The notes: generated by a model not told the origin, from the sequence alone. A stretch of 64,000 nucleotides of DNA from Bog-1198 sp963727045 (GCA_963727045.1 CAVSES010000001.1:434001-498000), one strand, 5' to 3'. Positions 1 to 9,000 are shown, counted from the first letter of the stretch. Translations and numbers: made by a program.

Positions 1-1
1 G

Positions 2-148
2 GCCAAGCTGGATCGCCTGCGCGCGCAGTGCGAATACCGCAACAATGCCGACACCGTACCGACCGCAGACTCGCTGGCGCCGTCGGCGGGGCCGTGGAAC
101 GTGATGGCGGACGACTACTGGGACCTGTACACGCTCCTGCTGCGCTAG
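2..148 (+). CDS. C-terminal end of an unidentified protein (partial)
   Basis: An open frame enters from the window edge and ends with TAG at 146-148, giving the last 48 residues of a protein. The tail is acidic and aromatic (NVMADDYWDLYTLLLR). I do not recognise the family. It converges on prc, whose stop is 28 bp away. The frame is open from the first base and its codon use matches the neighbouring core genes, which is the main reason to call it real. Confidence 0.5.
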   Translation, partial: AKLDRLRAQCEYRNNADTVPTADSLAPSAGPWNVMADDYWDLYTLLLR

Positions 149-175
149 GCGCGCCGTTTCGGCCGTGCCTGCCGG

Positions 176-2308
176 TCAGTGAATGTCGGTGCGCCGCGCC
201 TGCGTGGGGGCCGCCCGATGCGCCGTCCCCAATGCGAGATCCGCGGCTATCTGCGAGGCCTCGTCGAGCAGGATTCCCGCGGCGGCATCGTCCTTGATCT
301 CCTCCAAGGACTTTGCGGGCTTGATGTCGTGCGCGGCCCGCCAGGTGTTCTCGCGTTCGAGCCTCTCGCTCTCGACGCGCTTGCGTTCCGCTTCGCGCGC
401 TTTGAGGTTCAGTGAGAGCGTCTTCTGGCCGCGCATTGCATCGAGCGCCGCAATGTCGTCGTGCAGATAGCGGAAATCGGCGCTGTTCGCGGTGCGCTCC
501 TCGTGCAGTTTCTCCAGCGAGGCGGTCGTCGACTTCAGATCCCCTTCGGCCCTGAATGTCGCCGGTTCGATATGATCCCATGGCAGGGCGCGATCGCGGG
601 TACTCTCGCCGACTTCATTCGCGTCGATCAGCGACGGCAACGCGATGTCGGGGGTCACCCCGCGATCCTGGGTGCTCTCGCCGGTGATCCGATAGTACTT
701 GCCGATGGTCACGTTGAGCTGGCCCAACTCCGGCTTGCGCCCGAAAATCGTATAGTTGAGCGGATGCGCGTTCTGCACCGTGCCCTTGCCGTACGTCTGC
801 TGACCGACGATGAGCGCGCGGCCGTAATCCTGTATCGCGCCCGCAAAAATCTCCGATGCCGACGCGCTGAAGCGGTCCACGAGCACGATCATCGGGCCGC
901 TGTAGAACACCGCCGGATCCGGATCGTCGTCGACTTCGATGCGTCCCGTCGTATCGCGCAGCTGCACAACCGGCCCGCGGTCGATGAACAAGCCGGTGAG
1001 CGACTCGGCCTCGGGAAGATAGCCGCCACCGTTGGCGCGCAGGTCCATGATGATGACGTCGGCGCCGTCCTTGCGGAGCTCGCTGATCAGCCGCTGCACG
1101 TCGCGGGTCGTGCTGCGGTAGTCCTTCGCGCCGGCGCGGCTGGCATCGTAGTCCTGGTAGAAGCTCGGCACCGTGATCACGCCGACCTTGACGTCACGGC
1201 CGTTGCGCTGAACCACCCGCATCGCCTTGTGCGAGGCCTGCGCTTCCAGCGACACGCGGTTGCGCGTGAATTCGATCACCTTTTGCGCGGAGCCCGGAGC
1301 CGCGCCCGCCGGCAGCACCTGCAGGCGCACCACCGTGCCGCCCGGTCCGCGGATCTTCTGCACGACGTCGTCGAGACGCCAGCCGATCACGTCGGTCAGC
1401 TCTCCGATCTTGCCCTCGCCGATCGCGGTGATCCGATCGTTGGCGGCGAGCTTGCCGCTGGTCGCCGCGGGGCCGCCCGCGATGACATCGATCACGGTGA
1501 CATAATCGTCGGTGAGCTGCAGCGAGGCGCCGATGCCCTCGTAGCTCAGGCTCATTTGGATGTTGTATTCCTCGGAGTTGCGCGCCGAGAAGTAATTCGA
1601 GTGCGGATCCAGGGACAGCACGAAGGCGTTCATGAACGCCTCGAACACGTCCTCGGGCTTGCTTTGATCCATCCGTTTGGCGACGTGTTCGTAGCGTTTG
1701 CGCAAAAGGTCGGCCGCCTCATTCCATTGCTTGCCGGCAATCACCAGCGACAACGCGTCGTTCTTCACGCGCTTGCGCCACAGTTCGTTCATCTCGGCGG
1801 TGTTCGCCGGCCATGGTTCCTTTTCGCGATCGAAGTTGAACGATTCGTCGACGTCGAAATCCGGCTTCTTGTTCAGCAATTCGATCGCATAAGCCATGCG
1901 CTCGCGGCTGCGCTGTTGATAGCGCCGGAAGATCACGAAGGCCGGCTCCACGTCGCCGGCCTTGATTGCATCGTCGAGCTCGTAGCGGAAGCGCTCGAAC
2001 TCGGCAATGTCGCTGGCGTAGAAATAGCTTCTTCCGCCATCGATCGCGTCGAGATAACGGTCCAGGATCAAGCTCGAGAGATGATCGTCGAGCGGCGCGC
2101 GTCGGTAGTGTTCGCGCGCCACGATGTCGGCGACGCGGCGGGCGACATAGTTTTCCTGTTCGGTGGGGGCAAGAACGGCGGCCGTCGCCGGAATGGCGGG
2201 TGCGGGCGTCATCGCCGCACCCAACAATGCGGCCAACCCGACGGCGCTCGCGCAGACGGCGATGCCGGTAATCCAGCGCGAACGATTCGCCCAAGGCCTA
2301 TTAGTCAT
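176..2308 (-). CDS. prc: Carboxy-terminal processing protease Prc/Tsp (S41A)
   Basis: Periplasmic serine protease that degrades or trims proteins at their C-termini, including tmRNA-tagged proteins and cell-wall hydrolases in enteric relatives. The product is 710 residues: an N-terminal signal/anchor segment at about 10-35, an N-terminal helical domain, a PDZ domain with IGASLQL at about 260, and an S41 domain with RFSASASEIF (Ser near 483) and QTYGKGT (Lys near 508). The 25-residue spacing matches the Ser/Lys dyad of E. coli Tsp. The ATG at 2308 was chosen because AGGAGA lies 12 nt upstream; an upstream in-frame GTG at 2344 would add 12 residues but has a poorly spaced ribosome site. The length is close to the E. 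coli protein. Confidence 0.95.
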   Translation of the reverse strand: MTNRPWANRSRWITGIAVCASAVGLAALLGAAMTPAPAIPATAAVLAPTEQENYVARRVADIVAREHYRRAPLDDHLSSLILDRYLDAIDGGRSYFYASDIAEFERFRYELDDAIKAGDVEPAFVIFRRYQQRSRERMAYAIELLNKKPDFDVDESFNFDREKEPWPANTAEMNELWRKRVKNDALSLVIAGKQWNEAADLLRKRYEHVAKRMDQSKPEDVFEAFMNAFVLSLDPHSNYFSARNSEEYNIQMSLSYEGIGASLQLTDDYVTVIDVIAGGPAATSGKLAANDRITAIGEGKIGELTDVIGWRLDDVVQKIRGPGGTVVRLQVLPAGAAPGSAQKVIEFTRNRVSLEAQASHKAMRVVQRNGRDVKVGVITVPSFYQDYDASRAGAKDYRSTTRDVQRLISELRKDGADVIIMDLRANGGGYLPEAESLTGLFIDRGPVVQLRDTTGRIEVDDDPDPAVFYSGPMIVLVDRFSASASEIFAGAIQDYGRALIVGQQTYGKGTVQNAHPLNYTIFGRKPELGQLNVTIGKYYRITGESTQDRGVTPDIALPSLIDANEVGESTRDRALPWDHIEPATFRAEGDLKSTTASLEKLHEERTANSADFRYLHDDIAALDAMRGQKTLSLNLKAREAERKRVESERLERENTWRAAHDIKPAKSLEEIKDDAAAGILLDEASQIAADLALGTAHRAAPTQARRTDIH

Positions 2309-2402
2309 CACCGTACCCGTTCTCCTGTAAACTTCGATCCCCACTCCCCTGCAAGGCTAGAGAAGCCCGTGGCCGCTAGCAAGTGTATATGAGCCTCAAG
2401 GT

Positions 2403-2696
2403 ATGCGTCCGTTCACGGTTTTGATCGGTATTGTCCTGGGGTCCGCCGCATCGATCACTTTCGGGCTGAGCGCCGTCCTGATCGTGTTCTGCGTCTTGGC
2501 GGGCGAACACCCCGATCTGTCGCGCGAATTGCCGAACCTGGTGGGGAGCCTGGCTGCATTTGCAGCTTTGACCGCCGCCAGCGCCGGTAGTTTCCTCGGC
2601 CAGCTCAAAGCACGCTCCTGGCGCGGCTGGGCCCATCTGGCGACCGCTGGCTGCCTCGGCGTGGTGGTTTTGCTCTACTGGCCCCGGGCCAACTGA
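2403..2696 (+). CDS. Small inner-membrane protein, uncharacterised
   Basis: The 97-residue product is mostly hydrophobic with three likely membrane segments: about 3-28, 45-64 and 77-92. The first is rich in small residues (VLIGIVLGSAASITFGLSAVLIVF). No family is recognised. It is divergent from prc and sits 20 bp ahead of the M28-like lipoprotein gene on the same strand, so the two may be co-transcribed. The start ATG at 2403 is the first in the frame. A role cannot be assigned. Confidence 0.6.
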   Translation: MRPFTVLIGIVLGSAASITFGLSAVLIVFCVLAGEHPDLSRELPNLVGSLAAFAALTAASAGSFLGQLKARSWRGWAHLATAGCLGVVVLLYWPRAN

Positions 2697-2716
2697 CCGG
2701 GGAGTGCGCTAGGACC

Positions 2717-4369
2717 ATGCGAAATTGGCGCTCTTGGGGTCTGACGGCCGCCCTCGGACTGATGCTGCTGACGGCCTGCGCGACGCAGCCCAAGGTGCCC
2801 CCGCCCTCAACCGATATCGATGAAACGGTGTTCCGCGAGCACGTCCGCGTGCTGGCTTCCGATGACTTCGAGGGCCGCAAGCCAGGCACCCCGGGCGAGG
2901 AGAGGACGGTCGCGTACCTGGTCGAGCAGTTCAGGAAATTGGGATTGAAACCCGGCAATGGCGAGAGCTTTCTGCAGCAGGTGCCGATGGTGGAGACGCG
3001 TGCCGGTGCCGATGCGACGCTCTCGATTGCCGGCCGCGGCGCAGCGCTCAGCCTCGCCTACGGCAGGGACATGATCATCCGGAGCAGGCGCAGAGCCCCC
3101 GAGGCCGAGCTTCGGGGCAGCGAGCTCGTCTTTGCCGGTTATGGCATCGTCGCGCCGGAATACGCGTGGAACGATTACGCGGGCATCGACGTGCACGGCA
3201 AGACGGTCGTGGTGTTGACCAATGATCCCGGCTACGGCACCAAGGACCCGAAGGTCTTCAAAGGCGGCGCCATGACCTACTACGGGCGCGTCGACTACAA
3301 GATCGAAGAGGCTGCCCGACAGGGCGCGGCCGGGGTGCTGCTGGTTCACGGTGATTCGGCGGGATTCGCCTGGCAGGTCATCTTGAATGCGTGGACCGGC
3401 GCCCAGTTGGATCTCGCGACCTCTCACGGCGAGACGGCGCGGACCGCGATCGAGGGCTGGATTCAGAAGGACGCCGCGGCCGCGATGTTCAAGGCGGCGG
3501 GAATCGATTTTGCCGCCGCCGCCGCCGCGGCGGCCCGTCCTGGATTCAAAGCGCTTCCCATGGGCATGCAGGCCGATGCGATGCTGCACCTGAGCGTCCG
3601 CCAGTTCAATTCCAACAACATCGTCGCAGTGTTGCCGGGAGGCAGCCGCCGCCGGGAATATGTGATCTACGCCGCCCACTGGGACCATTTGGGACGCGAC
3701 CCTTCGCGGCCCGGCCACAATATCTTCAACGGCGCGGTCGACAATGCGACCGGCGTGGCCGGGTTGCTGGCTCTGGCGCAGTCCTTCGTGCGCACCAAGC
3801 CGGCAGCGGATCGGTCGATCGTTTTTCTTGCGCTCACCGGAGCGGAGTCGGGCCTGCTCGGCTCGCAGTACTACGTCGACAACCCGGTCTTCCCCCTGCA
3901 CGACACCGCCGCGGTGCTCAATTTGGACACGCTGCGCCTCGGCGGCCCGACGCGCGATGTGACCATATTCGGCTCTGCCAACACCGATCTGGAAGACTAT
4001 GCCCGCGCGATGGCGCTGCTCCAGGGTCGCGACGTGACTCCCGAGCCCAACCCCGAGCAGGGATTCTATTACCGTTCGGATTGTTTCAGCTTCGCGCAGG
4101 CCGGCGTGCCGTCGCTGTATGCGCAGGGAGGTCTCGACGACAGCGCGCGCGGGCCCGCTTGGGGCCGCGCGCAGCTCGACGATTACCTGACGCATCGATA
4201 CCGCCAACCGGACGATCAATACTCGCCGAACTGGGACGTGCGCGGAGCGCTCGATGATCTCAGGCTTTACTACGCCGTCGGGTTTCGCGTGGCGCACACG
4301 CGCCGCTTCCCGCGCTGGTACCCGAACAGCGAATTTCGCTTGAGCCGCGAACGCAGCGCGGCGCCATGA
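2717..4369 (+). CDS. M28-family peptidase-like lipoprotein, active site altered
   Basis: Predicted lipoprotein: an N-terminal hydrophobic stretch ends in lipobox LLTAC with Cys21. A PA-type insert precedes the M28 (Zn aminopeptidase) fold, recognised from YAAHWDHLG, GAVDNATGVAG and NLDTLRLG. The family normally carries the acidic pair AEE, catalytic Glu plus a metal Glu, before GLLGS; here the residues are G375-A376-E377, so the catalytic Glu is Ala. The distal metal His in the usual YHQP motif is Arg496 (YRQPDD). The fold and length (550 aa) are intact and the gene looks under selection, which suggests a binding or scaffold role, or peptidase activity by an altered mechanism. Another M28 protein at 60538-62211 keeps both residues. 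Confidence 0.85.
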   Translation: MRNWRSWGLTAALGLMLLTACATQPKVPPPSTDIDETVFREHVRVLASDDFEGRKPGTPGEERTVAYLVEQFRKLGLKPGNGESFLQQVPMVETRAGADATLSIAGRGAALSLAYGRDMIIRSRRRAPEAELRGSELVFAGYGIVAPEYAWNDYAGIDVHGKTVVVLTNDPGYGTKDPKVFKGGAMTYYGRVDYKIEEAARQGAAGVLLVHGDSAGFAWQVILNAWTGAQLDLATSHGETARTAIEGWIQKDAAAAMFKAAGIDFAAAAAAAARPGFKALPMGMQADAMLHLSVRQFNSNNIVAVLPGGSRRREYVIYAAHWDHLGRDPSRPGHNIFNGAVDNATGVAGLLALAQSFVRTKPAADRSIVFLALTGAESGLLGSQYYVDNPVFPLHDTAAVLNLDTLRLGGPTRDVTIFGSANTDLEDYARAMALLQGRDVTPEPNPEQGFYYRSDCFSFAQAGVPSLYAQGGLDDSARGPAWGRAQLDDYLTHRYRQPDDQYSPNWDVRGALDDLRLYYAVGFRVAHTRRFPRWYPNSEFRLSRERSAAP

Positions 4370-4460
4370 GGACGCACCGGAGCGGCGCACTCACGTGCGC
4401 GGCGCAGTCCCTGCCGGGCGCATTCAACCGGCCGGCGGGATTCATCTGCGGCGGCAGCGG

Positions 4461-4667
4461 TTAGCGCTTGCCGACTCGCGCCCAGTTCTTCTTGCGGTCG
4501 AAGCTTCCGGAGGTGTTGTAGGGATCCGAGCCGCGATTCTCGCTCGCCGCCTTCGGCGGCGCGGCGTCCAGTTCGAGCTTGCGCGCCACGGTGGCGCTGC
4601 GCAGCTCGCGCACGCCGAAGCTGAATGCGGAATCCACGTTGCTCCGGGTATTGTCGTCAGTCGCCAT
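4461..4667 (-). CDS. Small conserved-looking protein, function unknown
   Basis: The 68-residue hydrophilic product has no signal peptide or membrane segment. It ends in a basic motif rich in Asn, Ser and Lys (DPYNTSGSFDRKKNWARVGK). An AGAGGGAAG ribosome site lies just upstream of the ATG at 4667, and codon use resembles the core genes. I believe similar short proteins with this C-terminal motif occur in other gammaproteobacteria, but I cannot name a family. It is flanked by convergent and same-strand genes with no obvious functional link. Confidence 0.6.
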   Translation of the reverse strand: MATDDNTRSNVDSAFSFGVRELRSATVARKLELDAAPPKAASENRGSDPYNTSGSFDRKKNWARVGKR

Positions 4668-4875
4668 CGTCTTCCCTCTGCATGCAAAATGTCAGTCCGT
4701 CAACAGTTCATCGCTCGTTCTTGCTTGTCCGTCGCATCCATGTTCCCAAACTGCGACAGCAAGAGTCCTGCGAAATTGCAAAACTGTGACGCGCCTCAAG
4801 TCGGTCAAGACATAAGGCGGCGGCGAGGCGACTTAAGTCGTGCGGCCGGCAGGCGGGCGGCCGAGCAGGCGCTCA

Positions 4876-6396
4876 TCAACCCATGCGGGCAAGCGTACCG
4901 GACAACTGCCGGTCGAAGGGCACCGAGCGGTTGCGTCCGCGCATCTTCGCGGTGTAAAGCGCGTGGCCGGCGGCCTTGACGAAATCGGTGACGCTGTCGA
5001 ACAAGTTCTGGGAGCCGTGTGTGGCGCAGCCGATGGAGATGGTCACCCGTGCGTGGTCGGAGCCGATGACATGACCCGTGTTGCGAAACGCCAGCACGAT
5101 GCGCTCGCAGATGCTGCGCGCCGTCTCGGCGTCGGTGGCGGGAAGAACAACGACGAACTCTTCCCCGCCGTAGCGGGCGATGAGATCCGTCTCGCGCGTA
5201 TTGCCGCGAAGGGTTCGCGCGGTCGCCTGCAGGATGCGGTCGCCGGCCTGTTGACCGAAGTGGTCGTTGATGCTCTTGAAATTATCCAGATCGGCGAACG
5301 CGACGCTCAGAGGCCATTTGTGGCGCGTCGAATTCTCGAATTCCCGCTCCAGAAAGCGATCGAGATACGCGCGGTTGTAGACGCCGGTCAGCTCGTCGCG
5401 GCGGGTCTCTTCCTCGATCTCGAGCGCGCGCGAGGTGCCGCCGTCGGCGCGCAACGAGTTTATTTCCCGAAGCGCATGCAGGTTGCGCAGCATCAAGACT
5501 TCGCGGGCCTGTTCGAGGATCAATTCCGGATGCTGCTTGGCAGACAAATCCGCCTCGAAAATGGCCTCGGTCTCCGGAATCATGGCGGCGATTGTCCCCA
5601 GGACCTGGCCGAACGCCATTTTATCGAGACCAAGACTGCGTTCCGCGCACAATGCCGTCTCCGCGAATTGACGCTGTTCGGGGTCGAGCAAGAACAGATC
5701 CGCAACCGGGCCGGAGAGAGCCACGCAGCGCTCGAAGACCTGCGCCGGGTCGGCGCTGAAGCTCAAGTCCAGACGGTGGCTTTGTTTGATCGCGCGATAC
5801 AGCCGCTCGGGCAGACGCCACCCCTCCATCAGCCAGCCGCCAACTTCCGCGTGATCGAGGTGCAGAATCTTCCTTTCGTGCTCGGCGAGCGCGGTGTGGT
5901 TGCGCTGCAAGGACTCGCCCGGGGCGTACAGATCGGGCACGGCCTTGTCGAGCGCCAGCATGCCCACGTCCTGAAGCAGCGCCGCCAGGAAGATCTCCTC
6001 GGCCAGCGATTGATGCATGGCGTCGCCGAGGGCGCGCGCCGCGGTGGCCGCCAGCAGCGCCCGGCGCCAATAGAGGGCGTAACTCAGTCCGTTCGATTTG
6101 CCGCCGCGCAGCGACTTCACCAGGGAAAAGCTCAAGGCGAGGGTCAGCGTCGCATTCAACCCCAGCACCACCAACGCCTGGCGCAAATTCTCGCTCTTGC
6201 GCCGCTGTGCATAGAGCGGCGAATTGGCGATGCGCAGAATTTTCGCCGACAGCGCCGAGTCCATGCTCAATGCCTTGGCCACCTTGCCCATCTCGATGTC
6301 CGGGTCCTGCGCGAGTTCGATGATGTGCGTCGCCACGCCCGGAGGCGAGGGGAAATTCACTGACAAACGAAGTTGAGCTTCGATCTCGGGATTCAC
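4876..6396 (-). CDS. HDOD-GGDEF diguanylate cyclase
   Basis: Signalling protein with two domains. The N-terminal half is an HDOD domain (FPSPPGVATHIIELAQDPD..., SMDSALSAKILRIANS, QDVGMLALD); the C-terminal 170 residues are a GGDEF domain that makes cyclic di-GMP from GTP. The active site reads RYGGEEFVV, and an RETD sequence five residues upstream matches the RxxD product-inhibition site, so the enzyme should be active and feedback-controlled. No membrane segment is visible. I chose GTG at 6396 because GGAG sits 8 nt upstream; a TTG at 6417 would extend it by 7 residues. It stands alone, with no adjacent receptor gene. Confidence 0.92.
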   Translation of the reverse strand: MNPEIEAQLRLSVNFPSPPGVATHIIELAQDPDIEMGKVAKALSMDSALSAKILRIANSPLYAQRRKSENLRQALVVLGLNATLTLALSFSLVKSLRGGKSNGLSYALYWRRALLAATAARALGDAMHQSLAEEIFLAALLQDVGMLALDKAVPDLYAPGESLQRNHTALAEHERKILHLDHAEVGGWLMEGWRLPERLYRAIKQSHRLDLSFSADPAQVFERCVALSGPVADLFLLDPEQRQFAETALCAERSLGLDKMAFGQVLGTIAAMIPETEAIFEADLSAKQHPELILEQAREVLMLRNLHALREINSLRADGGTSRALEIEEETRRDELTGVYNRAYLDRFLEREFENSTRHKWPLSVAFADLDNFKSINDHFGQQAGDRILQATARTLRGNTRETDLIARYGGEEFVVVLPATDAETARSICERIVLAFRNTGHVIGSDHARVTISIGCATHGSQNLFDSVTDFVKAAGHALYTAKMRGRNRSVPFDRQLSGTLARMG

Positions 6397-6485
6397 GCGC
6401 AGCGCTCCAACGGCCAAACCGGATCAAAATCCGTGTACATGGCCAGTTAGCGTCAGCGCCGCGCGGAACTTGAGTGGCGATTAAG

Positions 6486-6782
6486 TCAAAGGGCGCCGGC
6501 GCGCCACCAAACCCGAAGGCCCTTGAACAAGAGGTACAGGGCGTAGGGGCCGAGGAGCACGGCCCAGGAGGCGATGGACGCCTCCCCCAACCCCGCAAAC
6601 AGGCTGCGGTAGAGGTGCCCGAGGCTTGCGCCCTCATACCTGCCAAGCGTCGCCACGCCGGCGTAGTAGATCAATATGGGCATGAGTCCCACGCCCACCA
6701 GCAGCCCCAGCGCCGCCAGGGCAAGCTCCACGGACCAGGGACTGGTCAATCCTGCGCGCGCGAGAGTCGTGCGGAACGTCAT
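6486..6782 (-). CDS. Small membrane protein, uncharacterised
   Basis: 98 residues with probable membrane helices at about 20-44 (LALAALGLLVGVGLMPILIYYAG) and 66-88 (ASIASWAVLLGPYALYLLFKG). No motif or family is recognised. The gene is divergent from the next membrane-protein gene at 6840, with 57 bp between them that must hold both promoters. The single ATG at 6782 is used. Codon bias and the compact hydrophobic layout support a real gene. Confidence 0.55.
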   Translation of the reverse strand: MTFRTTLARAGLTSPWSVELALAALGLLVGVGLMPILIYYAGVATLGRYEGASLGHLYRSLFAGLGEASIASWAVLLGPYALYLLFKGLRVWWRAGAL

Positions 6783-6839
6783 TTGCAGGATTGTAACGAA
6801 TCCGGTCTTCGGCCGCCGAAGCGCTGTAGAATCGGCGCC

Positions 6840-7076
6840 ATGCGACGCTGGACTCCGAAGACGCTGTATGACGCAAAACCCTGGGTCTTCATTTGCGTCG
6901 GGGTGATCCTGGCGGTCGGAATGATGCTCTGGTCGCTGTCGGCCGGACTATGGACCGTTTGGCGCGGGCTCTTGTGCTTCGGCGGGGCCGCGCTAGCCAT
7001 CGTCGGCGGAGCCACGCTGCAGTTGCGCCAGGACTACCGCGCCCGCAGCAAGTGGCGGCGAGACTCGCCGCCTTGA
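6840..7076 (+). CDS. Small two-helix membrane protein
   Basis: 78 residues: a short cytoplasmic start rich in Lys and Arg, two membrane helices (VFICVGVILAVGMMLWSL and GLLCFGGAALAIVGGATL), and a basic Arg-rich tail. The family is unknown. Its TGA at 7074-7076 shares one base with the ATG of the downstream oxidoreductase gene, so translation is likely coupled. The start was chosen as the ATG at 6840 because it precedes the first hydrophobic helix and follows a compact divergent intergenic space. Confidence 0.55.
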   Translation: MRRWTPKTLYDAKPWVFICVGVILAVGMMLWSLSAGLWTVWRGLLCFGGAALAIVGGATLQLRQDYRARSKWRRDSPP

Positions 7077-8026
7077 TGCGCACTGCGGTGGTGGGCGTAG
7101 GCTACCTCGGCCGGTTTCACGCGCAAAAATATGCGAGTCTTCCGGACTCCCATCTGGTCGGGGTGGCCGATCCGTCCGCGAAGGCACGATCGGACGTGGC
7201 CGCGGAATTGGGCGTGGCTGCTTATGCTGACTACCGCGAACTGCTGGGTCACGTGGATGCCGTCAGCATCGTGACGCCCACGCCCCTTCATTTCGAGGTT
7301 GCCAAGGATTTTCTCGACGCCGGTGCGAGCGTGCTGGTCGAAAAGCCGATGACCGTGACCGTGGCGGAAGGGGAGACTCTGATCGAACTGGCGAGGCGCG
7401 CCAACCGCATTCTGCAGGTCGGACACTTGGAGCGGTTCAATGCCGCGGTGCAGGCGGTGCAGCCCACGCTCACCGTCCCGCGTTTCATCGAGTCGGCGCG
7501 GCTGGCGCCGTTCAAGTACCGCGGCACCGACGTCGACGTGGTGCTCGATCTCATGATTCACGACATCGATCTGATCCTGAGCATCGTGCGTTCGCCCGTG
7601 GTGGCGGTCGATGCGATCGGCAGCAGCGTATTTTCGCGGGAGGTCGACATCGCCAATGCCCGTCTGCGCTTCGCCAACGGCTGTGTCGCGAATGCCACCG
7701 CCAGCCGCGTCAGCCTCAAGACCGAGCGGAAGCTCCGCATCTTCCAGGACGACGCGTATATCTCGGTCGATCTGCAGCAGAAGGTGCTCACCGTGATCCG
7801 CAAGGCCGCGGGAGTGGGCGCCGACGGAGTGCCGCAGGTCGCCATCGAGGAAAACAGCTACGAACAGGGCGATGCGCTCAAAGATGAGATCGCCGCGTTC
7901 CTCGAGTCGGCGGCGACCGGCGCTCCTCCCCCCGTGAGCGGGGAGGATGGCCTTCTCGCGCTGCGCACCGCGGTCAGCATCGCCGAACAAGTGGCGAACT
8001 CGCGGCGGCAATTCTCCAAGGGTTAG
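7076..8026 (+). CDS. Gfo/Idh/MocA-family NAD(P) dehydrogenase
   Basis: 316-residue cytosolic oxidoreductase. A Rossmann nucleotide-binding motif opens the protein (AVVGVGYLGRFHAQKYA), followed by SIVTPTPLHFEVA and the family signature VEKPMTVT, with the catalytic Lys in EKP. The C-terminal half is the GFO/IDH/MocA alpha/beta domain. The opening GVGYLGRFHAQKY resembles GnnA, which oxidises UDP-GlcNAc at C3 for amide-linked lipid A, but no gnnB or lpx gene is next to it here, so the substrate is left open. It overlaps the preceding gene by one base and converges on the gene at 8037. Confidence 0.85.
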   Translation: MRTAVVGVGYLGRFHAQKYASLPDSHLVGVADPSAKARSDVAAELGVAAYADYRELLGHVDAVSIVTPTPLHFEVAKDFLDAGASVLVEKPMTVTVAEGETLIELARRANRILQVGHLERFNAAVQAVQPTLTVPRFIESARLAPFKYRGTDVDVVLDLMIHDIDLILSIVRSPVVAVDAIGSSVFSREVDIANARLRFANGCVANATASRVSLKTERKLRIFQDDAYISVDLQQKVLTVIRKAAGVGADGVPQVAIEENSYEQGDALKDEIAAFLESAATGAPPPVSGEDGLLALRTAVSIAEQVANSRRQFSKG

Positions 8027-8036
8027 CGTCGATTCC

Positions 8037-8555
8037 CTATGGCCTCGAGGACGGCGCGCCCGGAGCGGTCGCCGCACCCGGGGGTGCGGGCGCGCCGGGC
8101 GCCGACACGTCCGGCGCAGGCACCGGTTCGTTGTCGGTCACGGTGACGCGATCCACGAAGTAGCGGGTTTCCGCAAAGCAGGGAGTGGGTATCCCGGGAT
8201 GTTCCGTGTAGTGCAGCTGAACCCGATGACCGACGGCCTTGTTCAAATCTGCCGCGACCGATTTGTCGCGCACGCTGAAGTCCCACAATTGCGGCGACAT
8301 GCCGGCACCCATGTACTGGCCGCCGCCGTAATACAGCGCAATTTCTCCTTCCTGGGTCTTGCAGATCCAGCCGCGCCGCACGAATTTCTGCAGCACGCCC
8401 GCGCGCTCGCCCTCGGCGTATGCCCATGCCAGCGTCAGCCAGGTCCACAAGCCGGCGCCCACTGCGACCGCCATCAGCAATATCAAGACCCAGCGGCCGA
8501 GACTCCCGCTCGACCCGCGCCTGGCGGTGGATCTCGGTACTTCAATGCGCGTCAT
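8037..8555 (-). CDS. Membrane-anchored conserved protein, function unknown
   Basis: 172 residues: a basic cytoplasmic start, one membrane helix at about 22-45 (WVLILLMAVAVGAGLWTWL), and an outer domain with the recognisable stretch EGERAGVLQKFVRRGWICKTQEGE. The last 30 residues are a Pro/Ala-rich low-complexity tail. Proteins with this motif are sometimes labelled 6-phosphogluconate dehydrogenase in databases, which I consider a misnomer since no NAD fold is present. Convergent with the oxidoreductase; located just beyond the 3' end of ssrA, on the same strand. Confidence 0.7.
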   Translation of the reverse strand: MTRIEVPRSTARRGSSGSLGRWVLILLMAVAVGAGLWTWLTLAWAYAEGERAGVLQKFVRRGWICKTQEGEIALYYGGGQYMGAGMSPQLWDFSVRDKSVAADLNKAVGHRVQLHYTEHPGIPTPCFAETRYFVDRVTVTDNEPVPAPDVSAPGAPAPPGAATAPGAPSSRP

Positions 8556-8593
8556 GATTCAGCAAAGCCTTTCCGCCCGATGCGCCTGCAAAA

Positions 8594-8949
8594 TGGTGGA
8601 GCCGGGGGGAATCGAACCCCCGTCCATAAGTCCTACGCTACAAGATCTACGTACGTAGCCGCGTCTATTGTTCTCGCCGCTCGCTGACCCGACGGGCAGG
8701 GAAAGCGTGCAGCCAGCCCGGTAGCGATTCGCAGAACACACCCCAGACACGTGTGTCCCACTAGCTGATGAGCGCTACCCCTGAACCGTTCGCATCAGCA
8801 CAGGCCGGTCAGGGTTCAGCTGCGATTAGGCAGCTAGAGCGTAGTTGTCTTCGTTGGCAACTATAAGTTTGCAAGTCAGTTTTACGAGGTAACCTGCACC
8901 TCGGTACGCCCCTGCAGTTTCGCAACCCATGTCGAAACCGGTCGGCCCC
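8594..8949 (-). ncRNA. ssrA: Transfer-messenger RNA (tmRNA)
   Basis: One-piece tmRNA of about 356 nt. The 5' end reads GGGGCCGACCGGTTTCGACA on the minus strand. The 3' end has a T-arm with GTTCGATTCC and an acceptor ending CCA at 8594. The tag-coding segment at 8858-8826 encodes ANEDNYALAA followed by TAA. tmRNA frees stalled ribosomes and marks the incomplete protein for proteolysis. Its partner gene smpB starts about 50 bp upstream on the same strand, and the tag ends in LAA, which ClpXP and Prc-type proteases recognise in relatives. The mature ends are inferred from the conserved termini. Confidence 0.97.
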
Positions 8950-8961
8950 AAACGCCCGACC

Positions 8962-8991
8962 AGTCTACGCGTTCCCGGCCCCATGATCCAA
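8962..8991 (-). promoter_or_regulatory. Candidate sigma-70 promoter of ssrA
   Basis: On the minus strand TTGGAT (8991-8986) and TAGACT (8967-8962) are separated by 18 bp, and the -10 lies 12 bp before the mature 5' end of tmRNA. This fits a short precursor trimmed by RNase P. It is based on sequence resemblance only. Confidence 0.4.
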
Positions 8992-9000
8992 ATCATTCGG

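Noticed and set aside
461..2392. Long open frame antisense to prc (643 codons)
   Set aside because: It lies fully over a well-recognised gene on the other strand, is rich in Arg/Ala/His/Val and has no family match; expected in high-GC DNA.
2807..4390. Long antisense frame over the M28-like gene
   Set aside because: Shadow of the real gene with Arg-rich composition and no motif.
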